Source of the DNA: Gordionus sp. m RMFG-2023
Taxonomy: Eukaryota; Nematomorpha; Gordioida; Chordodea; Parachordodidae
Assembly (NCBI RefSeq): GCF_954871325.1
Contig: NC_088777.1
Coordinates: forward strand, 30,853,366 to 30,917,365
Length of the DNA: 64,000 nt
Reading direction: 5' to 3'
Positions 12,130-22,773 of this stretch are shown here, in pieces. The notes under the pieces were generated by a model. That model worked only from the letters and a program-made list of their open reading frames with translations. It was not told the DNA's origin and did not search any database. Position 1 is the first letter of the stretch, and each line of letters begins with the position of its first letter. The translations under genes were made by a program, and so were the position numbers.

Positions 12130-12398
12130 ATTACTTGTTTAGCGTTAATCCTATAAATGACCTATTTTCTTCTAATATTTAGTCATACAATCTAGATTCT
12201 TCTTCATTTGTAAATATTTGTTTATGATGAACTGAACCTTTAATACCATTTTTATATCTTCTTCTCAATGTTGTATAAGGTATGTTATATTTTTAAGCAG
12301 ACAAATTCAATGAAGTGTTATTTGTTATTTTTATATTTTATAGCTTCATCTATTATAGTTATATCTCTGAATTTGGTTTTTATTTTATAATTTCTCAT
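12130..12398 (-). pseudogene. Pogo transposase N-terminal HTH fragment
   Basis: Starts MRNYKIKTKFRDITIIDEAI, the usual form of a psq DNA-binding domain start. After a stop and a frame change the reading continues as KYNIPYTTLRRRYKNGIKG, the recognition helix of the psq fold, and then NEEESRLYD. In the intact family this domain binds the element ends. It is broken by at least two stops and one frame change. Confidence 0.75.
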
Positions 12399-12852
12399 TA
12401 TTTGATTAATACAATAAAAAATTATAATAAATGAATTAAAATATAATGTGAATAATTTTATATATTTTAACCGTTTTACCCATAACAGCTTTACCCCAAG
12501 GTGACACATTCTATAAATATCGTTACTGCGTGATTTCTAGTATAGATATAAATGTCAGATAAATTTTATTTTATAGCTAATACATCAAGGAACATGTGTG
12601 CCAAATTCTGAATCATGAGGATATGTATATTTAACTAAAAGCAAAATATACTAGAGAATGATTTTTATATTTTTTGGGTAAAAAACAGTTTTTTGACAAA
12701 ATATATAAAACCAGGTAAGTTTTTTAATAGGTAAGAAATTAGATATAAAAATACATCTTCACACCAAATTTAAAATCTTTGTGCTCAAGGGTTAAAAAGT
12801 TATTCGCGTTAACATTGTTACCCCGTCAATCGCTTTACTCCGGTCTCCCCTA

Positions 12853-13094
12853 AATTTTAGTAGAGTTCGAACGTATTATATAAATTATTATATTATATAA
12901 AATGAAATCTTTTTTAAATAATTAATTAGAATAATATGATAGTGAAATTTTAATTATACTAAATTGAATTATAAAATAATTCGAATATTCAAATTATTAT
13001 AACATAAGTTGATATAAATAAACATTTCCAAAAACACCATACCACAACCATTACCCATTTTCCTCTCAATCTCATTTTATATGTGCTTCACAAC
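12853..13094. other. AT-rich spacer
   Basis: Nothing recognised. Confidence 0.5.
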
Positions 13095-13490
13095 TCACTC
13101 CTGAAAACGTGAGGAAAGCTATCTCCCTTTATCAAAATTCCTCCCATGGTCATAATGGTATCATTCCTATTACTTTAGGACATCACCTTTTCCACAATCA
13201 GCTCACAAACTACTATCCTTACTGAAATTAATAACCTCTGCAATCAAATAATGAATGGGGAGTACCAAATTTTATTTCTTTCCCCCATGCTTTCTAGAGC
13301 TAGGCTAATTGCATTGAAGCCCAATAAATAAATTCAGCCCATTACAGTTGTTTTGTCTTTCGTCACCTAGTTGCTAAAATCATATCTTCAACGATAAAAC
13401 GTGAAGTATCTCGTTTTCTCAACCCTTTCAAACTAGGGGTTAATATTTCTGGTGGTTGTGAAGCCGTTGTATAACTTACTTAAATTCACT
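13095..13490 (+). pseudogene. LINE reverse transcriptase fragment
   Basis: Across shifting frames the sequence reads LTPENVRKAISLYQNSSHG, then SRARLIALKP, IQPITVV, LVAKIISSTIKREVSRFLNP and LGVNISGGCEAVV. This follows the order of the LINE at 61.5-64 kb (LIAFEKP, IRPIAIG, LITKIIAKKI, YQLGCELKGGVNIASH). It belongs to the reverse transcriptase fingers/palm region. Several stops and frame changes show it is dead. The ends of the insertion were not seen. Confidence 0.7.
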
Positions 13491-13547
13491 TAGAAAATCA
13501 ATCTACTAATTAGTCCTTAATTAAAATTGACTTTTCCAATGTTTACA

Positions 13548-13660
13548 ATTAAGGCCGTCACTAGCCTTTACAATATAGAGGGCTCAACTAAAAATATTTT
13601 TAAAGGGGCTTTGCCTCCATACCCACTATTTTGCGGGCTTTCGGCCCGCTTTAGTCCGGC
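13548..13660. repeat. GC-rich transposon-end remnant
   Basis: AAGGCCGTCACTAGCC starts a 110-bp block ending GCGGGCTTTCGGCCCGC, which folds on itself. Such blocks are typical ends of hAT-like elements; no partner end was found. Confidence 0.45.
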
Positions 13661-14639
13661 GTTTTATATTAATATAATATACTTTTTTAAGTGAAATTTG
13701 CAAACTCTGAACAATTATTCTGAATTTTATCTTTTGTCATTTATTATGCATGCAAATAGTAAAAGTAAAAAATACAAAGAATTTCTAAATAAAATATTTT
13801 TAATCCAAATAATTTTTCCATTTATTGCAATATTAAATATTTTCGATTGCGAATATAAAAAATTTTTTGTTAGAATTGTGTTAAAAAAAGGCTTGAAAAA
13901 TGTAAATTGGTAAGAAGAGTATCGTGATTAATTGTGTTTACGTTCTCTATTAATATTTAGAAATATTATATATAGGTTTGCATATTTTAGATAAAAGTAA
14001 AATCCGACATTTTGAACATCATATTGGTATGATTAAATGTGAAAGGAGACAACATAATATTATTTTTAATGAAAATAATAAAATTAGATATATTTTAGTG
14101 AGAATAGGTTGTTTAAAGTATCCTTGGATGATAACCATTTGACCAAAGGTAAACCCTAAAATATTTTAGAGTTTAAGATTAATATTCTCAAAACCAATAA
14201 AATTTTCCTATCGATATTTTATTTTTCTTAAAAAAATGGTCAAATATAAAACAATACAAGTTGTCTTTAAGAGTATTATTATAGGTTTCAATTTTGAGCG
14301 GCTTGTGTAAAAATAGAAATTATTTACATTCATTATCTAGATAGAAGCAAATTTTTAAATAATATATCATCATAAGCATTAGGAGCAAAATATCTACACT
14401 CCTAGAATAAGCCATTTTTTTCGGCTGGCGCTGCAAGGTTTAGCCAAAATTAGGCTAATTTTTTAGCTCCAACTCTATGGCTAACCGATTCGATTTTTTA
14501 AGGCTGAACCTATTCGGCTCGCGCTTTAAGACTGAGTCGACATTTATGGCTCGCGCGCAAGCTGAGCTGGCTTAGAAGCGATTTTGCACACTAGATCCTT
14601 CTTAAAATTGGTAGAATTTGTTTGAAACTGTCTAGGAAA
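13661..14639. other. No gene recognised; one GC-richer repeat block
   Basis: Bases 14417-14590 hold repeated GGCTCGCGC and GGCTAA words and may be part of an unknown repeat. The rest is AT-rich. Confidence 0.45.
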
Positions 14640-15480
14640 TCAATAATAGGGATCTAAAAATAATGCAGAACGTTAGCGACAAGACTAAATCACCTAGTTT
14701 AGACGTTAAACAAGAGATAGTTCTCGATAAACTGCGAAATCTATAACCAGAGATTAAATAAGATATAGAAGAGAAGAAGATATTAAGAGATATAAATTTT
14801 ATGGAGGGAAAGTTGTCAAAAAAGAGATACTAAATGAGGAGAGTGTTGAATAATCAAATTCTTAATCTTAAACGAAAATTCAATTTACCTTATGATAAGG
14901 CCAATCGTGTATATAGAGTGAGCGACCCCATTATTTTACATGACCAAATCCAATAGCAAAATGAGATTAAGTATATAAGAGGGTATCACTAAATCAATGG
15001 ATAATAATTGTTAAGAATCCTTTACCAAGAATAAAACAATTGTTGGCTAAAAGGAGACTTAATATTTTCAAAGATGATTTTTCTAATACATATCTGCAGA
15101 TTAAGGTGAATGGCAAGTTAAATTTAACTTTTAAAACACAATGGATTGTTTGCATTTAGGAGACTAATTTCAAAAAACGATATCAGCTATTTTTCAGGGA
15201 TTAAGTGGAACAATATATTATTTAAATGATATATCTATATCAGATAATTAATAACAAGATAGGAGACTAATTTTATTCTAGATAGAATCTTGGAAACTAG
15301 TCTTAAAACAAGAAAAGAGCATATTTGGAGTAAAAGAAGTAACATATTTAGCCATGTAATTAAGGGTAATTAAATCGCGCCCATTACATAGATTATTAAA
15401 AGAATTATGAGCATGAGAACACCAAAAATCGTTTTTAGGAGCTACCAATTATTATCATACGTTCATATCGAATTAAGCAG
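14640..15480 (+). mobile_element. Ty3/Gypsy-type LTR retrotransposon fossil, pol region
   Basis: Scattered words of a Ty3/Gypsy reverse transcriptase are readable in order on the plus strand, including a conserved palm-like stretch near 15100 and a region resembling the YLGHVI turn near 15350. Long terminal repeats, integrase and gag were not recognised. It is heavily broken, with many breaks, and is an old fossil. Confidence 0.6.
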
Positions 15481-15555
15481 GGATAGCGACACCGTTGTAT
15501 ATTTTTTTACAAAAATAAGTATTAAAGAAGAAAATAATAGTTTGTTATTTATATT

Positions 15556-15691
15556 TAACATTAATTTGCTCGATGCGTAGTATAGTCATCTAAAATTAGC
15601 ATTTATTTGCTCAAGCACAGTTTAGTAATCTAAAATTAACATTAAATTGCTTGATGCTTCGTTTAGTCATCTTAGAATAACATTAATTTGC
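15556..15691. repeat. 41-bp minisatellite, left part
   Basis: About three and a third units of the type TTAACATTAATTTGCTCGAT plus GCGTAGTTTAGTCATCTAAAA. The array stops exactly at ATTTGCTT, where the hAT element begins, and resumes at 21573 with the same eight bases. Confidence 0.9.
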
Positions 15692-16610
15692 TTCAGTGGC
15701 CTCTACACTTTCTGAGTGATGGAAGCAGAATACCGTCCCTGAAAATCCCCCCCCCCCCCAACCACCTTCAAAAAAATGGATAATTATTTTTTGACACCCA
15801 TAAATTTCAAAAATAATTTTTATTGCGCCTTTACATCAGAACCAAAAGAATACTATTTTTTAAAACAAAATCTACAAATAACTATTTTAAAATATAACTA
15901 TTCATGTTTTTTGGGAACTTGTAGTCCCACCTCCGTTTTTATAAAATATTGTTTTATTTTATTTTATATTTGATATGTTAATTTTAATATTATTTTATTT
16001 GATAGAAGTAATAAAAGGATATTATATTAAAAAAAAAATTATAGATTTATATAATAATTTTATTTTTTCCATAGTTGTGAATATAATATATTATAAAAAA
16101 TTCTAAAAAGGCTGGTCATTTTTTATAAAACATATATTATTTATCTTTAAAATATATAATATAAATATATAAATATAAAAAAATTATATACTTTAAAAAT
16201 ATTATTTTTAAATTAATAATTTAGACAAAGAAAGAGAAAGCGAAAGAATTGATAATTTCATCAATATTTAATTGTTTAAATAAATTTTTTTCCATTGGTA
16301 AAATGTTTAAATTATTATGAAATGGATCTTTCATGGTACTACAAAGTCTTGTTTTAATAATTGTAATTTTATTCATGATCCTTTTGGCAGTACAGAGGTA
16401 GGAATGGTTAATAAATATTTATATAAAATTGTTAACTTAGGGAAAGCAGATTTTAAAGTAGACGTTAAGGTAAATTAAATAATAGTTTTTCCAGTCTGAA
16501 TCATAAGTCTCAGAATTATTCTCATCGTCAGAAGAAAAAGCTAATTAATGTATTAGTTAAAATATTTTAATTAAATAAATTTACAATCTATATTATAATT
16601 TTCCGATGTC

Positions 16611-16710
16611 CTCACTACGTCATCGTGACGTCATGTCATCGCTACGTCATGTCATCGCTACGTCATGTCATCGCTACGTCATGTCATCGTTACGTCATGT
16701 CATCGGTACG
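16611..16710. repeat. 16-bp tandem repeat near the Helitron 5' end
   Basis: Unit TCATGTCATCGCTACG, about six copies. The first unit includes GTGACGTCAT, which matches a CRE/ATF binding palindrome (TGACGTCA). Confidence 0.9.
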
Positions 16711-16944
16711 TATTTATTTATTTATTTTTTATTTGTTATATTTTTTTAAACAGATGTTCATACCAAATTCTGAAATCAGAAGAAGTAATTTATTTGTTGA
16801 TTTTTTATGAGACTATCATTTTCCTTGACTGAAATCGGAGTGCCAGATACCAATTTTTAGAGATTATCATTTTATTTGAATTCCTGAAATCAGAAGAAGT
16901 AATTTATTTGTTCATTTTTTATGATCATAAGCTTATGATGGATG

Positions 16945-18640
16945 ATATTCCCACTATTTCTAGAGAGGTTAACCTAATATTGACTTATATTTATTCTTTT
17001 GTTTTTATTTTAGATCATGTTCATTGCATTTATACCCTTTATATTATTCTTTGTTTTTATTTTAGATAACAAGCCCTGTCTTACCCATATTTAATGATTG
17101 TACAGGTGGTATATTGATTCCTCATCAAGTTCAATGCATTTAGTTTATTTATTTAATCTTTTGTTTCTATTTTAGATAACAAGCCATGTCCTAACCTCAG
17201 TTAATGATTGTATTCCCACTATTTCTAGAGAGGTTAACCTAATATTGACTCTATTTTTTATTTATTCTTTTGTTTTTATTTTATATCATGTTCATTGCAT
17301 TTCTATTCTTTATATTATTCTTTGTTTTTATTTTAGATAACAAGTCCTGTCTTACCCATATTTAATGATTGTACAGGTGGTATATTGATTCCTCATCAAG
17401 TTCAGTGCATTTATTTTTTATATTTATTCTTTTGTTTCTATTTTAGATAACAAGCCATGTCTTACCCATATTTAATGATTGTACAAGTGGTATATTGACT
17501 CCTCATCAAGTTCAATGCATTTATTTATTTTATTTATTCTTTTATTTCTATTTTAGATAACAAGCCATGTCCTAACCTCAGTTAATGATTGAATTCCCAC
17601 TATTTCTAGAGAGGTTAACCTAATATTGACTCTATTTTTTATTTATTCTTTTGTTTTTATTTTAGATCATGTTCATTGCATTTATATTCTTTATATTATT
17701 CTTTGTTTTTATTTTAGATAACAAGCCCTGTCTTACCCATATTTAATGATTGTACAGGTGGTATATTGACTCCTCATCAAGTTCAATGCATTTAGTTTAT
17801 TTATTTATTCTTTTGTTTCTATTTTAGATAACAAGCCCTGTCCTAACCTCAGTTAATGATTGTATTCCCACTATTTCTAGAGAGGTTAACCTAATATTGA
17901 TTCTATTTTTTATTTATTCTTTTTTTTTTTTTTATATCATATTCATTGCGTTTATATTCTTTATATTATTCTTTGTTTTTATTTTAGATAACAAGCCCTG
18001 TCTTACCCATATTTAATGATTGTACAGGTGGTATATTGATTCCTCATCAAGTTCAATGCATTTATTTTTTATATTTATTCTTTTGTTTCTATTTTAGATA
18101 ACAAGCCATGTCTTACCCATATTTAATGATTGTACAAGTGGTATATTGACTTCTCATCAAGTTCAATGCATTTATTTATTTTATTTATTCTTTTATTTCT
18201 ATTTTAGATAACAAGCCATGTCCTAACCTCAGTTAATGATTGTATTCCCACTATTTCTAGAAAGGTTAACCTAATATTGACTCTATTTTTTATTTATTCT
18301 TTTGTTTTTATTTTAGATCATGTTCATTGCATTTATATTCTTTATATTATTCTTTGTTTTTATTTTAGATAGCAAGCCCTGTCTTACCCATATTTAATGA
18401 TTGTACAGGTGGTATATTGACTCCTCATCAAGTTCAATGCATTTAGTTTATTTATTTATTCTTTTGTTTCTATTTTAGATAACAAGCCATGTCCTAACCT
18501 CAGTTAATGATTGTATTCCCATTATTTCTAGAGAGGTTAACCTAATATTGACTCTATTTTTTATTTATTCTTTTGTTTTTATTTTAGATCATGTTCATTG
18601 CATTTATATTCTTTATATTATTCTTTGTTTTTATTTTAGA
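16945..18640 (+). repeat. Higher-order tandem array with exon-like units
   Basis: Three related monomer types alternate. One reads TTTAGATAACAAGCC...CTCATCAAG, one TTTAGATAACAAGCC...TCTAGAGAGGTTAACC, one TTTAGATCATGTTCATTGC. The phrase CCCACTATTTCTAGAGAGG starts at about 16948, 17215, 17595, 17867, 18247 and 18517, so spacings of about 270 and 380 alternate in a 651-bp higher-order unit. Each monomer is led by TTCTTTTGTTTCTATTTTAG, a strong 3' splice site, and has open frames such as ITSPVLPIFNDCTGG and ITSHVLTSVNDCIPT after it. Confidence 0.88.
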
Positions 18641-18949
18641 TATTTGTCAGGCCGCTCAATATGCCCTTTTATCTCTGATGAATATTTTGTCTAATTGAAA
18701 ATTATATCAAAGTACATTTTTAAAATTTAACTAAATGAATATAACAATTTTTAAGGTTCCTACTTTTTTAAAAGCTTACCATTTTGTCGGATCCACCATT
18801 GCTCTATTATCCCTGCTGATTATTTTGTATAACGCACAAAAAATATACATAGTACATTATTTTTATTATAAATAATATTATATATTATTTTATATCTATT
18901 CCAAAAAATCTTCATTTTATTTCAATAATAATGTTTATTTATATTTTTG

Positions 18950-19255
18950 CCTGATTTTTTTATTTGTCTAGGCTAACCCAACCTTATTCCCTCACATTGC
19001 TACAAAACATGATGATTCTATTATTAAAGATAAGCAAAGAAAATAATGACGAATAAACAAACGCCTTACCCGTTCTAGAGTTACTGGTAGACAAAATAAT
19101 AAAGAACTACGCTTGAAATGAACTCATCTGGAGGTTTTTTATTATCTTATGTTTTATATCTATGTTTATTTTATTTTCACCCAGTTCTCCAAATGATTTT
19201 TCTATCACCACTATGACAATCCCTATGCCACCTCCACCTATTTTTTAACAAAAAT
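18950..19255 (+). repeat. 0.3-kb direct repeat, copy 1 (decayed)
   Basis: About 85-90 percent similar to 19633-19945 by eye. It begins TTTTTGCCTGATTTTTTTAT, a pyrimidine tract leading to TTTGTCTAG, and has the same order of words (AAAGATAAGCAAAG, CGCCTTACCCGTTCTAGAG). Its reading frame is broken. Confidence 0.8.
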
Positions 19256-19632
19256 AAACATTTTTATTTATCACTAAATTTTATTATCTCATTCTTTTCT
19301 TTCTATCTCTATTATCTATTAACCACTATATCTCAAAACCTTATCACCTTTAATTTATATAATATAATATAATAATTTATACCTTCTTTTTCCCCCGATT
19401 TTTAATCTAATTTTTTAATTACCTTACAATTAATTAACCTTTATCTTAATAACATTACATTTATCATGTTATTTTTTAACTTTTATAATATCATAATAGA
19501 CTTGATAAGTCCCCCAAAAATTTTATTTGATGATAGCCCTCCAACTTATTAGAAATATGCATCTAATATTGACCCTTCTACCGGTTTTACATTATTTTAA
19601 TGTTTGTTTAATTTCAACAATAGTATATTTAT

Positions 19633-19945
19633 ATTTTTGCCTGATTTCTTTATTTGTCTAGGCTAACCCTAATCCCTCACATTACCAAACATGATGAATC
19701 TATTATTAAAGATAAGCAAAGGAAAAAATGGCGATTCAACAAACGCCTTACCCGTTCTAGAGTTACTGGTGGCCAAGATAAAGGCACTGTGAACTCCTCT
19801 GGAGGTTTATTTTGTTTTTTATCTAATGTTTTATATCTATCTGTTTATTTTATACACCCAGTTGCCTCCAAATGATATTTCTATCCACTAACACAATCCC
19901 TATGCCACCTCTACCTAATTTTTAACAAATATAAGCATTTAATTC
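19633..19945 (+). repeat. 0.3-kb direct repeat, copy 2 (open, exon-like)
   Basis: After TTTGTCTAG (a 3' splice site form) the sequence is open for about 46 codons: LTLIPHITKHDESIIKDKQR, then KKWRFNKRLTRSRVTGGQDK and GTVNSSG, ending at GGAG followed by GTTTAT, a possible donor. The peptide is basic. No family was recognised. It may be a host exon captured by the Helitron. Confidence 0.65.
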
Positions 19946-20645
19946 CACTATCATTCACCTCATTAGGAGTTATTATAAATAATACTTTATCCGATTCCCT
20001 GAGGAACTTTCATGAATATTTAGAGAGATGTTCAAACGTGAATGTGTAGTGCAGCCAATTTCATTAACATTATTAATGGGAAAATATGCGATAGTTTTGT
20101 CATGGCCTTTATAACAATACTTACGACCGTTTTATGGTTGAGTTGACAATGTCGTTCATGATTCTATTTTAGAGGGGTATACCAAAATTGACACTTTGGC
20201 AGAAATATCATTTCGCGTTCTTCTCCTCAGATTATATAAATTGGATATGATTTTTAAATAAAAGGTAACATCTTTCTTAAAAAAACGAATAAAATTCTCA
20301 TTCTCCGTCATTTTTGACGGGCTATCTACTAGTTCTCATAATCTGACAAATCTTTAGATTCTTTAACCGCTAGGGCACGTGTAATAATTACATTTCCCGT
20401 CTTAGGCTTCCTATATAAATATATCGAAACTTCAACATTTCTTCAAAAATTGAATTTAATTTAAATGGTAAAATACAGATATCCTCGATTCGATATCATC
20501 TTTAACGATTGACTTTTCCGCCATTCCCTTTGGTGTAAAAAATAATGTTTGATTTAAAAATTACATCGATTCATCATTAAATCTTTCATTAAACTGCATA
20601 ATAATTACCCCCCCCCCCCCACTTATTTAATTTAATATGTATTAA

Positions 20646-21450
20646 CCCTTTCGGTGGCGGTATTGCAAATATAAAACCATCTTTCGACCTTTATATCTTC
20701 TAAAGGAGTTAATCATATAAAATGAAACCATCACGAATATATATTAAAAGATATTCTTTTTCATATGTTTGTGGAGGAGTTATATTTTAATTTTTTTTTT
20801 GCGCATTTATTTCAAAATACGTTTTCAACGGGCATTTTTCTTAAAATGTAAATTTAATTATAAGTCAGTATATTCATCAAATATTATTTGAATATATATA
20901 TTCCTCACTATATTATCTATCTTTCTAATATTTATTTTTCCTCAAATAAATAATATTTATATATTACTTTGATCTTTTTAATGTGGTATATTAACCTAAT
21001 CATTGCCACTTTACAACAATATTTTTTTTCGACTAAACTATATTTTTAGGTATGGATGAGGTGTGATAATTCAGGATATATGAATGATTTTAATATCTAT
21101 GCTGGGAAATATGAAGAGGTTTTAAGTAATCTAGGTTATAATATTGTAACAAAGTTTTGCGAAGGACTTCAAAATCATAATATTTTACGAGTTATACTAT
21201 ATTATCCGATTTAAAAAAGAAAGGTAAATATGCTAATGCAACGTACCACTATGTCTAAATAAAAATAGAAACTGTTTCGAAAGTTTTCACAAGGTTTCTA
21301 TGATATGAATTTGAAACCACCAGAGAGAGCCGCCATTTTAAATTAAAATAATTTTTTTTGTGGGTTTTATATTATACTATACATGAATCAATAAAAAAAT
21401 TACTAAATATCGTGTTGCATCATATTAATTTTATCAGGGAACCTAAAGGA
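20646..21450 (+). mobile_element. PiggyBac element, internally deleted
   Basis: TTAA at 20642-20645 is followed by CCCTTTCGGTGGCGG, the usual look of a PiggyBac end. TTAA at 21451-21454 is preceded by ACCTAAAGGA, whose reverse is TCCTTTAGGT, a fair match. Inside, after a TATTTTTAG acceptor-like site, the plus strand reads VWMRCDNSGYMNDFNIYAGK, then LGYNIVTKFCEG, the DDE region of PiggyBac transposases, and in another frame KKKGKYANAT. Most of the transposase is missing and the rest is broken. It lies inside the hAT at 15692-21572. Confidence 0.75.
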
Positions 21451-21572
21451 TTAACAGAATCACGAGGTCGTCCGATATCATATACCAAGTAAAACATTAA
21501 ATAAATTTAAAAAAAAATTTTTTAAGTTGCTTCGGAATCTCCCCTCCCACCCCCGTTATAGGGGCCACTGAT

Positions 21573-21815
21573 TTGCTTGATGCATCGTTCATCTAAAATT
21601 AACATTGATTTGCTGAATGCGTAGTTTAGTCATCGAAAATTAACATTAATTTATTCGATGCACAGTTTAGTAATTTAAAATTAACATTAATTTGCTCAAT
21701 GCGTAATTTAGTCGTCTAAAATTAACATTTTGCTCGATACTCAGTTTAGTAATTTTATATTAACATTTATTTGCTCGATGCATAGTTTAGTCGTCTAAAA
21801 TTAACATTTATTTGC
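21573..21815. repeat. 41-bp minisatellite, right part
   Basis: Continues the array of 15556-15691 after the hAT insertion, about six units, with word variants GCGTAGTTTAGTCATC and GCACAGTTTAGTAATC alternating. Confidence 0.9.
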
Positions 21816-21912
21816 TCGATTAAAGAAAAAGGGAAATTTTCAACTTTGGAAAAAGTATTAAAAAATTTTTATTGGGAGGGGGTGAGGTCTAATAATAAAA
21901 AAATATAGGGGA

Positions 21913-21996
21913 GAATAAATTTTGTCATTGTTCAGCAAATTTAGCTGTTGGTTTATAAAATTTAGCTGTTGTTTAGCAAATTTGGCTGTTGTTTAA
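21913..21996. repeat. 20-bp tandem repeat before ELP6
   Basis: Three to four units like GTTGTTTAGCAAATTTAGCT end about 60 bp before the ELP6 start codon, in the place where its promoter or leader must lie. Confidence 0.75.
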
Positions 21997-22053
21997 TTGT
22001 TACATGACGACCAACGCTATATATCATTACTCGCAAATTTAAAAATATCTTAT

Positions 22054-22773
22054 ATGCTTACAGATGTTGACAAATATTCATCCGATTATATTGATAAAAA
22101 TAATAACTGCATTGCCTTAATCAGAGAAGAAAACGAAGGAATATTTATTATAAGCCACTATTTAGTTAAATATTTAAATTTCTGTGACAATGTTATATTA
22201 ATCACTTTTGATGAATCAATAGCACACTATTATAAACTTTTGATTCGATATGGTAAGAACCTTTATCAGGAGATTGATAGGAAAAGATTAAAATGTTATA
22301 GTATTTCTTATTTCTTAAGTAATAATGAGCAATGCCAAGTGGAGTTGATAAAATCACTTATTGATTTAATTGATATGCATGAAAAAAGTGCATTTTTAAT
22401 TGATAATTTATCACAGTTATTGTTAGTGAATCAATCATTAAGCAAGATATTAAATCTAGTATACTATATATTTATAAAATATAAATCATCTAAAAACTTA
22501 AATATTATTTTGGGACTTTTTATACCACATCCATCCAGTCTAATTACAGAAGAATATAAAATTGAAGCATTTATGAATAAAATTTGTAATGTTGTTTACA
22601 AAGTAACAAAAATAAATTCAGGAAAATCAGATGATATACATGGAAAAGTATTTTAATATATTAAATATGCAAGTTAATTTATTTTTTAGATTTCAATATC
22701 TTCAAACCAAAATCAAATTAGTCACTTTCTCTATAAGTTAACTGAAAGAAATTTATATTTGAATATTTTATAA
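22054..22773 (+). CDS. ELP6: Elongator complex subunit 6 (ELP6), two exons
   Basis: Exons 22054-22647 and 22690-22773, joined across a 42-bp intron (GTATTT...TTTTAG), give about 225 residues; human ELP6 has 266. ELP6 has a RecA-like fold without ATP-binding motifs and forms a hexamer with ELP4 and ELP5 in the Elongator complex, which modifies wobble uridines of tRNAs. Matching blocks are EGIFIISHYLVKYL (human GSFLVHHFLSFYL), SAFLIDNLSQLLLV (PVLLVDDLSVLLSL) and SGKSDDIHGK (CRDVHGQ). Exon 2 supplies the expected basic-polar tail. The start MLTDVDKY was chosen because it aligns with the human start; the open frame runs 19 codons further upstream. The gene looks intact. Its upstream edge is minisatellite and tandem repeat. 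Confidence 0.82.

Larger units (their letters stand above)
11533..12850 (-). mobile_element. Pogo-like DNA transposon, internally deleted
   Basis: The element is 1318 bp long. Its ends are inverted: GGGGAGACCGGGGTAAAACG on the left and GGGGAGACCGGAGTAAAGCG on the right in reverse. Both junctions carry TA (11531-11532 and 12851-12852), the usual target of the Tc1/mariner/Pogo group. The minus strand codes for an N-terminal psq-type helix-turn-helix and a C-terminal PHD-like zinc finger, while the DDE nuclease domain between them is missing. It therefore looks like an internal deletion derivative. Confidence 0.88.
16587..20332 (+). mobile_element. Helitron, non-autonomous
   Basis: Starts TCTATATTA and ends CTAG (20329-20332), with a hairpin CCGTCA-TTTT-TGACGG at 20305-20320, eight bases before CTAG. 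The host hAT reads ...TTTACAA on the left and TTCTCATAATC on the right. The intact copy at about 34705-34730 reads TTTACAATTCTCAGAATC, so the insert sits exactly between A and T with no target duplication, as Helitrons do. No Rep/helicase gene is present. The inside holds a 16-bp array, a 1.7-kb higher-order array and a duplicated 0.3-kb block with splice-like edges, all of unknown origin and possibly captured host sequence. Confidence 0.88.
15692..21572 (-). mobile_element. hAT element split by a Helitron and a PiggyBac remnant
   Basis: The left end begins CAGTGGCCTCTACACTTTCT; the right end in reverse begins CAGTGGCCCCTATAACGGGG. Both flanks carry ATTTGCTT (15684-15691 and 21573-21580), an exact 8-bp duplication inside a minisatellite. 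Bases 16260-16586 and 20333-20615 match the hAT at 34148-36516 (its 34400-34980), so the transposase C-terminal region lies on the minus strand. The element is 5881 bp, of which 3746 are a Helitron and about 800 a PiggyBac remnant. The coding remains are broken. Confidence 0.92.

Noticed and set aside
15743-15755. Runs of 10-13 C (also near 20610, 36491 and 59928) as telomere or regulatory sites.
   Set aside because: All but one lie at the same place inside hAT ends, or next to a hAT-type end, so they are part of those elements.
16945-18640. Regular repeats that could suggest a CRISPR array.
   Set aside because: The units are long, contiguous, lack unique spacers and lie inside a eukaryotic Helitron.
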